NCBI GenBank assembly: GCA_016218665.1
Contig: JACRDI010000031.1
Span: 1 to 50,414 of the forward strand
Length of the DNA stretch: 50,414 bases
Source of the DNA: Desulfovibrio sp.
Lineage (GTDB): Bacteria; Desulfobacterota; Desulfovibrionia; Desulfovibrionales; Desulfovibrionaceae
Reading direction: 5' to 3'
Shown here piece after piece: positions 45,060 through 50,414 of this stretch (positions are counted from its first letter, which is position 1; every line of letters begins with the position of its first letter). A program made the position numbers and the translations under genes. A model generated the notes under the pieces. That model made no database searches. It was given only the letters and a program-made list of their open reading frames with translations, and was not told the origin of the DNA.

Positions 45060-45821
45060 ATGCATACCCTGGTGCTCATCCGCCACGGCCAGAGCGTGTG
45101 GAACCTTGAGAACCGCTTCACCGGCTGGACCGACGTGGACCTTTCGGCCCAGGGACTGGCCGAGGCCCAGGAGGGCGCGCGCCTGCTGAAGGAGGGCGGC
45201 TTCGCCTTCGACCGCTGCCACACCTCCTATCTCAAGCGGGCCGTGCGCACCCTGTGGACGGTTCTGGAGCACATGGACTTCATGTGGCTGCCGGTGGAGA
45301 CCACCTGGCGGCTCAACGAGCGGCACTACGGCGCCCTGCAGGGCCTGAACAAGGCCGAAACCGCCAAGAAGTACAGCGACGAGCAGGTGTTCCAGTGGCG
45401 GCGCAGCTATGACGTGCCGCCCCCGGCGCTGGAGCCCTCCGACGGGCGTTTTCCCGGCCACGATCCGCGCTACGCCGCGCTCACGGACGCCGAGCTGCCC
45501 CGCTGCGAGAGTCTCAAGACGACCATCGCCCGCGTGATGCCCTACTGGCACGAGGTGCTGGCCCCGCAGATCCGTTCGGGCCAGCGGCTCATCGTCGCCG
45601 CCCACGGCAACTCCCTGCGCGGGCTGGTCAAATACCTCGACGGCATGAGCGATGCGGAGGTGGCGGAGCTGAACATCCCCACCGGCGTGCCCCTGGTGTA
45701 CACCCTGGACGCGGACCTGAAGTCCCTGGGCCGCCGCTACCTGGGCGACCCCGAGGCCGTGGAGCGCGCGGCCAAGGCCGTGGCCGACCAGGCCAAGGGC
45801 CCTTCGGGCGGCAAGGCGTAG
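45060..45821 (+). CDS. gpmA: 2,3-bisphosphoglycerate-dependent phosphoglycerate mutase
   Basis: This is a 253-residue glycolytic enzyme interconverting 3- and 2-phosphoglycerate. The phospho-histidine is His9 in [10 protein letters not shown]. The substrate-binding [10 protein letters not shown] and second histidine His182 in [14 protein letters not shown] are intact, as is the long insert that separates dPGMs from general phosphatases. AAAGGAG precedes the ATG at 45060. mutY follows after 5 bases, so the two share a transcript. Confidence 0.96.
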   Translation: MHTLVLIRHGQSVWNLENRFTGWTDVDLSAQGLAEAQEGARLLKEGGFAFDRCHTSYLKRAVRTLWTVLEHMDFMWLPVETTWRLNERHYGALQGLNKAETAKKYSDEQVFQWRRSYDVPPPALEPSDGRFPGHDPRYAALTDAELPRCESLKTTIARVMPYWHEVLAPQIRSGQRLIVAAHGNSLRGLVKYLDGMSDAEVAELNIPTGVPLVYTLDADLKSLGRRYLGDPEAVERAAKAVADQAKGPSGGKA

Positions 45822-45826
45822 TTCCG

Positions 45827-46981
45827 GTGCCCCGCAAATCTTCCCCGGCCCCGGCTGAACAGGCCTGGGCCTTCGACGTGTCCGCCTTCCGCCGGGCGCT
45901 GCTTGGCTGGTTCGCCGCCAGCGCCCGCGACCTGCCCTGGCGCCGGACGCTGGACCCCTACCATGTCTGGCTGTCGGAGATCATGCTCCAGCAGACCCAG
46001 ATGGACCGCGCCGTGGGCTACTTCGAGCGCTTTCTCGCGCGCTTCCCGGACATCGCCAGCCTGGACGCCGCCCACGAGGACGAGGTGCTCAAGCTCTGGG
46101 AGGGGCTGGGCTACTACTCCCGCGCCAAGAATCTGCGCAAGGCCGCGCGGCTTGTCATGCAGGCCCACGGCGGAGCGTTCCCCCGCGCCCACGCGGACAT
46201 CCGCGCCCTGCCCGGAGTGGGTCCGTACACGGCCGGGGCCATCGCCAGCGTGGCCTACAACGCGCCCGTGCCCGCGGTGGACGCCAACGTGCTGCGCGTG
46301 TTCGCCCGGCTGCTGGACCTGGCCGAGCCCGTGGACAGCCCGGCCGTGCGCCGCAGGCTGGAGACCGCCGCAGAAGAGCTGCTGGACCGGGACGACGCCC
46401 GAAACTTCAACCAGGCCCTCATGGAGCTGGGCGCCCTGGTCTGCGCGCCGCGCAAGCCGGACTGCCCCGCCTGTCCCGTGGCCCCCTTCTGCCTGGGGCG
46501 CGAGCGCGGCACGGCCGGGCAGCTCCCGCTGACCAAGCCAGCGCCGGAGATCATCCGCATCCACATGGCCTGCGGGGTGCTGGCCAGCCGGGGGCGGCTG
46601 TTCATCCAGAAGCGCCGGAAAACCGACGTCTGGCCCGGCCTGTGGGAGTTCCCCGGCGGGGTGATGGAAGAGGGCGAGAGCCCGGAGCAGGCCCTTGTGC
46701 GCGAACTGCGCGAGGAGACCGGCCTGCCGGTGACGCCCGGCGGCAAGATCGCCGTGGTGCGCTCCAGCTACACGCGCTACCGCATCACCCTGCACGGCTA
46801 CTTCTGCCGGGCGGAGGCGGACCCCGAGGCCTACCGCCTGAACGAGGCCGACGAGGCCCGCTTCGTGACGCCGGAGGAGATCCGGCGCTTCGCCTTCCCC
46901 TCGGGCCATGCCCGGCTGGTGGCCAAGGTTCTGACGGACCTGCGCCTGCCGGCCTTCCTGTCGGGTCATGCCGTCCTGTAA
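45827..46981 (+). CDS. mutY: A/G-specific adenine glycosylase with intact Nudix box
   Basis: This is a 384-residue base-excision repair enzyme that removes adenine opposite 8-oxoguanine. Catalytic Glu51 (SEIMLQQTQ) and Asp152 (AVDANVLRV) are 101 residues apart as in E. coli. The helix-hairpin-helix is LPGVGPYTAGAI. The iron-sulfur cluster cysteines are Cys206, 213, 216 and 222 with the standard 6-2-5 spacing. The C-terminal domain (about 245-375) has a complete Nudix signature, G-x5-E-x7-REL-x-EE-x-GL, near residues 278-300, which E. coli MutY lacks. The start is GTG at 45827, 5 bases after gpmA. Confidence 0.94.
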   Translation: MPRKSSPAPAEQAWAFDVSAFRRALLGWFAASARDLPWRRTLDPYHVWLSEIMLQQTQMDRAVGYFERFLARFPDIASLDAAHEDEVLKLWEGLGYYSRAKNLRKAARLVMQAHGGAFPRAHADIRALPGVGPYTAGAIASVAYNAPVPAVDANVLRVFARLLDLAEPVDSPAVRRRLETAAEELLDRDDARNFNQALMELGALVCAPRKPDCPACPVAPFCLGRERGTAGQLPLTKPAPEIIRIHMACGVLASRGRLFIQKRRKTDVWPGLWEFPGGVMEEGESPEQALVRELREETGLPVTPGGKIAVVRSSYTRYRITLHGYFCRAEADPEAYRLNEADEARFVTPEEIRRFAFPSGHARLVAKVLTDLRLPAFLSGHAVL

Positions 46982-47015
46982 CCCTCTTATATGGCATCGC
47001 TATCCCGGTCGGGCA

Positions 47016-47030
47016 TGGAACATGCTTCGC
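47016..47030 (+). promoter_or_regulatory. Candidate sigma54 (-24/-12) promoter
   Basis: TGGAACATGCTTCGC has GG and GC elements at the required spacing and matches TGGCAC-N5-TTGC except at two positions. It lies about 72 bases upstream of the start codon of the putative muramidase, in an otherwise non-coding 120-base gap. No enhancer-binding site or activator gene was found. Confidence 0.3.
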
Positions 47031-47060
47031 CGCACGCGTAGACGTGTGAAGTTCTGCCTT

Positions 47061-47079
47061 CCGGCGCGTGTCGCGCCGG
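47061..47079 (+). promoter_or_regulatory. Leader hairpin of the putative muramidase gene
   Basis: CCGGCGCG (47061-47068) and CGCGCCGG (47072-47079) form a perfect 8-bp stem with a 3-base loop, ending 11 bases before the GGAGGGAG ribosome site. It may protect the 5' end or modulate translation. Confidence 0.4.
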
Positions 47080-47101
47080 TGGGTCGCAACGGAGGGAGCA
47101 G

Positions 47102-48127
47102 ATGTCCGGCAATACCAATATTGCGGAAGCCATTCGTGTTCTGAAGGACGCCCAGTCGGGGGCGGGGCTCTCGCGCGGGCTGGGGCAAAGCGCCCCCGGC
47201 GCCAGGCCCGATCCGAAGACCATCGCCTTCCAGGCGCAGATGCGCATGGCCCAGCAGGCCATCGCCGCCAGTTCCATAACCGGGGAGGAGCCGGCGGCGG
47301 ACAACTCCTTCGGCATGGACATGGGCATGGCCTCGGACAGCATGATGATGGACGCGCTGTCCACCATCGCGCGGCTCACCGGACAGGATGTGCCCGGCCT
47401 GAAGGCCGTGACCGCCGAGGGGCCGGAGAAGGCCCTCACGCGCAACCCGGCCGCCGTGGGCGGGCAGGGCATCGGCTCCATCGCCGCCCTGTTCGAGTCC
47501 GGCGAGAAGGGCGTCGCGGCCATCGGCTACGACCGCACCGGCGGCACCAGCTACGGCAAGTTCCAGATTTCCTCGCGCGCGGGCACCATGAACCGCTTCC
47601 TGAATTTCCTCGCCGAGCGCGACCCGGCCATTGCCGAGCGCCTGCGCAAGGCCGGCCCGGCCAACACCGGCTCCACCCAGGGCCGCATGCCGGCCGAGTG
47701 GGCCAGGATCGCGGCGGAAGCGCCCGAGCGCTTCGAGAAGCTGCAGACCGAGTTCATCAAAAAGGACCACTACCAGCCCGCCCGGGAGAAGATCCTGGAG
47801 CAGACCGGCGTGGACATCGAGACCGCCAAGCCCGCCCTGCGCGAGGCCCTGTTCAGCACGGCCGTGCAGCACGGGGCCAGCGGCGCGGCGCGCATCTTCA
47901 ACCAGGCCATCGATAAGTTCCTGGGCAAGGGCGGCGTGCAGACGGCCTCCGCTCCGGCCGCCAAGAACTTCGAGCAGGCCCTGGTGAGCGAGGTGTACAA
48001 CAAGCGCCAGCACCAGTTCGGCGGCTCCACCGAGGCCGTGCGCAACAGCGTGCGCGGCCGCCTGAATCAGGAGAAGAACATGGTGCTCGCCATGCTCGAC
48101 AAGCAGGCAATGGACCGGGTGGTGTAG
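47102..48127 (+). CDS. Putative peptidoglycan hydrolase (muramidase-like domain)
   Basis: This is a 341-residue protein without a signal peptide. Residues 1-120 are low in complexity, methionine- and alanine-rich, and of no known family. Residues 125-290 resemble lysozyme-like domains found in phage tail, VgrG-linked and rod-linked proteins: SIAALFESGEKGVAAIGYD, then TSYGKFQISSRAGTMNRFL, with the glutamate in FESGE as candidate acid. A VQHGASGAARIFNQA helix follows. Lack of a signal peptide suggests export by a dedicated machine such as the flagellar or a contractile apparatus. GGAGGGAG lies just before the ATG. A strong terminator follows. Confidence 0.65.
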   Translation: MSGNTNIAEAIRVLKDAQSGAGLSRGLGQSAPGARPDPKTIAFQAQMRMAQQAIAASSITGEEPAADNSFGMDMGMASDSMMMDALSTIARLTGQDVPGLKAVTAEGPEKALTRNPAAVGGQGIGSIAALFESGEKGVAAIGYDRTGGTSYGKFQISSRAGTMNRFLNFLAERDPAIAERLRKAGPANTGSTQGRMPAEWARIAAEAPERFEKLQTEFIKKDHYQPAREKILEQTGVDIETAKPALREALFSTAVQHGASGAARIFNQAIDKFLGKGGVQTASAPAAKNFEQALVSEVYNKRQHQFGGSTEAVRNSVRGRLNQEKNMVLAMLDKQAMDRVV

Positions 48128-48170
48128 ACCGGGAGACCGCGCCGCCCAGTGCATGCCGCCCTGTGTTCGG

Positions 48171-48194
48171 AAGGCCCGCCTCGGCGGGCCTTTT
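48171..48194 (+). terminator. Intrinsic terminator between convergent genes
   Basis: AAGGCCCGCC and GGCGGGCCTT form a perfect 10-bp stem with a very tight turn, and TTTT completes it. AA on the 5' side gives little support for termination in the other direction. Confidence 0.8.
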
Positions 48195-48197
48195 CGT

Positions 48198-49049
48198 TTA
48201 CTGCGCGGGGTCCTGCCCGGCGGAGGGCTGGGCCTGCATGGCCTCGCGCGGGGTGGCGCCGAATTCCCGCCGGAAGGCGGCGATGAAGGCCGAGGTGGAG
48301 TTGTAGCCGCAGTCCAGCGCCACCTTGGTGACGCTCTCGCCCGCCTCCAGCCCGTTCAGCGACTTGAGCAGCCGGAGCCGCCTGCGCCAGGCGCGGAACG
48401 AAAGCCCGGTGTCGCGCAGGAAGAGCCGCGTCATGGTGCGCGCGGAAAGCCCGGCCCCTCCGGCCAATTCCGTCAGGGTGCGCTGGTCGTCGGGATTGGC
48501 CTCAAGCTCCGCGCTCACAGCCGCCAGGCGTTCGTCCGCCGGAAGCGGCAGGGAAAAACGCACCTCCTGAAGCATGCCCAGCTGGTCCAGCAGCACGGCC
48601 ACCAGCCTCCCGTCCGGCCCGGCCTCGTCATACTCCACCGGCAGCCGCGTCACCGCGCGGATGAGCTCGCGCACCAGCGGCGTGACGCCGAGCACCCGGC
48701 AGCGGGCCGCGCCTTTCGCGTCCTCCGCGCCGGCTGCCGCTTCCAGGGCGGGCACCGCGCCCGGCCGCAGGTACAGGCTGCGCATCTGCGTGCGCTCGGT
48801 GGTGACCACGCTGTGCATCAGCCCCGGCGGCACCCAGATGGCGCGCTGGGGCGGGGCCAGGTAGCTGCCCTGGCGCGTGCGCACCCCAAGCACCCCCCGT
48901 GTGGCGAAGGAAAGCTGCACCCAGGGGTGGGCGTGCTCGCGTACCCAGGAGGGCTGATGCAGCGCCTCCACCCGTGCGTACACCGGCCGGGGCAGGGTGG
49001 TGATGTCGGGCAGGACGCGTTCCAGGTGAGCTTGTCCGTTTGGCGACAT
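48198..49049 (-). CDS. AraC-family transcriptional regulator
   Basis: This is a 283-residue regulator. An N-terminal cupin-like effector domain (about 30-130, with HAHPWVQLSFATRGVLGV and WVPPGLMH) is followed by two C-terminal helix-turn-helices (about 185-275): LTELAGGAGLSARTMTRLF and VTKVALDCGYNSTSAFIAAF. The cupin pattern is that of AraC proteins controlling divergent transporter genes. AAGGAG precedes the ATG at 49049. It is divergent by 113 bases from a BASS-type transporter, its likely target. Confidence 0.9.
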   Translation of the reverse strand: MSPNGQAHLERVLPDITTLPRPVYARVEALHQPSWVREHAHPWVQLSFATRGVLGVRTRQGSYLAPPQRAIWVPPGLMHSVVTTERTQMRSLYLRPGAVPALEAAAGAEDAKGAARCRVLGVTPLVRELIRAVTRLPVEYDEAGPDGRLVAVLLDQLGMLQEVRFSLPLPADERLAAVSAELEANPDDQRTLTELAGGAGLSARTMTRLFLRDTGLSFRAWRRRLRLLKSLNGLEAGESVTKVALDCGYNSTSAFIAAFRREFGATPREAMQAQPSAGQDPAQ

Positions 49050-49110
49050 GTTTTGTCTCCTTACCGATAGACTACACGAGGGGCGCGGCGGTAGCAATGC
49101 CTCCTGAAGG

Positions 49111-49131
49111 CCGCCGCACCCTCCGCGGCGG
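49111..49131. promoter_or_regulatory. Inverted repeat between araC-type gene and transporter
   Basis: CCGCCGC (49111-49117) and GCGGCGG (49125-49131) flank a 7-base spacer in the divergent gap. It could be an operator or a hairpin in the transporter leader. No convincing promoter boxes were found beside it. Confidence 0.3.
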
Positions 49132-49162
49132 GCAACGGCCAACCATCCAAAGGACGACCACA

Positions 49163-50206
49163 ATGCTTGCCAACCGCTTGAAGAAGATGGCCAAGGACTG
49201 GTTCCTCTTCGGCATGATCAGCGCCGTGATCCTGGCGACCCTGTACCCGGACTTCGGCCGCAGCGGCGGCACCATGCACGCCGACACCGCCTCCGACGTG
49301 GGCATCTTCCTGGTGTTCCTGTTCCACGGCATCGGCCTGTCCACCGAGAGCATGAAGAAGGGCCTGCTGAACTGGCGGCTGCACCTCACCGTGCAGAGCA
49401 TGACCTTCGTCATGTTCCCCATCCTCTGGTTCGGCTTCCGCGCGCTGTTCAGCGCCGTCATCCCCGAGGACCTGATGCTCGGCTTCCTCTACCTCTGCGC
49501 CCTGCCGTCCACCATCTCGTCCTCCGTGGCCATGACCGCCATCGGCAAGGGCAACGTGCCCGCCGCCATCTTCAACGCCACCCTCTCAAGTCTGCTGGGC
49601 ATCTTCCTCACGCCGCTGCTCATCAGCCTGGCCCTGGCCACCAGCGGCGGCCAGGGGCTCTCGCTCATCGACGCCATGATCAAGATCGCCATGCTGCTGC
49701 TCCTGCCCTTCGCCGTGGGCCAGGCCGCGCGGCCCCTCGTGGGCAAGTGGTTCAGCCGCTACAAGAAGTACATCAACAACTTCGACAAGGCCGTCATCCT
49801 CATGCTCGTGTACGCCTCGTTCTGCGATTCCGTGAAGGGCGGCCTGTGGACCAACTACGGCCTGTCCACCATCGGCGTGACCATGGCCGGGGCGGCCTTC
49901 ATCCTGGCGGTGGTGCTCTGCGCCACCACCTTCATCGCCCGGCGCCTGGGCTTCAACAAGGAGGACGAGGTCACGGCCGTGTTCTGCGGCTCCAAGAAGA
50001 CCCTGGCCTCCGGCGTGCCCATGGCCAAGCTGCTCTTCGGCGCGCATCCGGCCCTCGGCGTCATCGTGCTGCCCATCATGTTCTACCATCAGCTCCAGCT
50101 CTTCGGCTGCTCCATCCTGGCCGAGCGCTACGCCCGGCGCGTGCAGGAACACCCCGCCGCGCAGGAGCCGCAGGCCTCGGCTGTGCGCGAGCCGGTGAGC
50201 GCGTAA
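49163..50206 (+). CDS. BASS-family (SBF-like, YfeH/SLC10A7-type) transporter
   Basis: This is a 347-residue inner-membrane protein with about ten TM helices of the bile acid:sodium symporter superfamily. Family-typical segments include FHGIGLSTESMKKGLLNWRL, LPSTISSSVAMTAIGKGN and FCGSKKTLASGVPMAKLLF. The last 25 residues are a polar tail. The substrate is an unknown organic anion. The ATG at 49163 follows AAAGGA, and an in-frame upstream ATG at 49040 overlaps the AraC gene. Expression is probably under the divergent AraC-type regulator. Confidence 0.9.
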   Translation: MLANRLKKMAKDWFLFGMISAVILATLYPDFGRSGGTMHADTASDVGIFLVFLFHGIGLSTESMKKGLLNWRLHLTVQSMTFVMFPILWFGFRALFSAVIPEDLMLGFLYLCALPSTISSSVAMTAIGKGNVPAAIFNATLSSLLGIFLTPLLISLALATSGGQGLSLIDAMIKIAMLLLLPFAVGQAARPLVGKWFSRYKKYINNFDKAVILMLVYASFCDSVKGGLWTNYGLSTIGVTMAGAAFILAVVLCATTFIARRLGFNKEDEVTAVFCGSKKTLASGVPMAKLLFGAHPALGVIVLPIMFYHQLQLFGCSILAERYARRVQEHPAAQEPQASAVREPVSA

Positions 50207-50235
50207 GCGGAGGAGATAAGAGAATATGCTCCGCA

Positions 50236-50264
50236 GGCCAGGGGGCACGCGGCCCCCTGGACCC
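50236..50264. repeat. REP-like palindrome, inverted relative to the copy at 37-64
   Basis: GGCCAGGGGGC and GCCCCCTGGACCC face each other. The reverse complement shares GGGTCCAGGGGG and GCCCCCTGGCC with the left-end element. It lies just after the BASS transporter gene. Confidence 0.55.
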
Positions 50265-50270
50265 CCTTGG

Positions 50271-50315
50271 GCCCGGCCGCCCCGCCCGCGGGGAACGCGG
50301 GAGGGGCGGCCGGGC
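50271..50315. repeat. Long perfect hairpin
   Basis: GCCCGGCCGCCCC (50271-50283) is the exact reverse complement of GGGGCGGCCGGGC (50303-50315). The interior carries a second stem, CCCGCG/CGCGGG. There is no T-run after it. It may end or stabilise the transporter mRNA. Confidence 0.6.
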
Positions 50316-50372
50316 AGACAGTTCTGACGAGTGCATCAAGGGCGTGCGCCACAGATGGCTCTCGCGCATCCC

Positions 50373-50407
50373 GAGGCCCGGCCCGAACGCAGTGCGGACC
50401 GGGCCTC
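50373..50407 (+). terminator. Hairpin at the right edge
   Basis: GAGGCCCGG (50373-50381) pairs with CCGGGCCTC (50399-50407) across a 17-base loop. The window ends seven bases later, so any T-run cannot be judged. Nothing coding is evident in 50207-50414. Confidence 0.35.
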
Positions 50408-50414
50408 GCGATGC

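Noticed and set aside
50236..50315. Possible mobile element end or attachment site
   Set aside because: No transposase, integrase, target duplication or tRNA is nearby; palindromic structure fits a REP-like element better.

Overview
The window is GC-rich bacterial chromosome with strong third-position G/C bias and little intergenic space. It holds about 41 protein genes and no rRNA, tRNA, CRISPR array, integrase or transposase that I can see. The gene set points to a Desulfovibrio-type sulfate reducer (Desulfovibrionales): an ArsR-methyltransferase fusion in front of ahcY (the SahR arrangement), a cytochrome c553-like haem protein, a stand-alone PutA under an Lrp-type regulator, short MoaE-like and extended MogA-like molybdopterin proteins, and a small dual-CXXC zinc-ribbon gene with an in-frame UGA. 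The genus is an inference; no marker gene settles it.

Layout. 1-2800: REP-like palindromes, a flavoprotein and an overlapping RlmM-like methyltransferase. 3000-5000: a chemoreceptor on the minus strand. 5100-7600: sahR-ahcY with a visible promoter and operator. 7650-12200: a two-gene PTS (EIIA-HPr-EI fusion plus EIICBB) of the GlcNAc type. 12200-14400: lipoprotein cytochrome c553, then divergent argP/argO. 14400-19100: minus-strand zinc-finger protein, DarP, and a large DUF748/AsmA-like envelope protein. 19300-22840: lrp-putA. 23000-26900: an Mla-type lipid transport operon (STAS-MlaE, MlaF, MlaD, lipoprotein). 27000-29500: a LysE exporter with a 59-residue membrane protein behind it, divergent from a MocR regulator. 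29500-34600: DUF2064-like protein, flavin-binding protein, GDSL hydrolase, glgB, pdxA. 34600-35130: an AT-rich island with one orphan membrane protein. 35170-37800: rfbA, DUF1614 protein, MogA-like protein. 37840-40540: tolC, the candidate selenoprotein, and a lytic transglycosylase. 40540-42200: repeats, a glycosyltransferase and a MoaE-like protein. 42200-47000: a 930-residue membrane protein with a zinc knuckle, gpmA, and mutY with an intact Nudix box. 47000-50414: putative muramidase, AraC regulator divergent from a BASS-type transporter, and a run of strong hairpins.

Main themes are SAM/SAH recycling and its regulation, amino-acid handling (proline catabolism, two LysE-type exporters, each beside its own regulator) and envelope maintenance (Mla, DUF748, TolC, transglycosylase, rfbA). 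The most unusual item is the small gene at 39339-39560. A UGA codon interrupts an otherwise continuous dual-CXXC frame, and a SECIS-like hairpin with a GGU loop follows it. This is best read as selenocysteine insertion. Other items of interest are the catalytic-cysteine-less second EIIB domain, the CCHC zinc knuckle in a membrane protein with a basic tail, and the AT-rich orphan gene.
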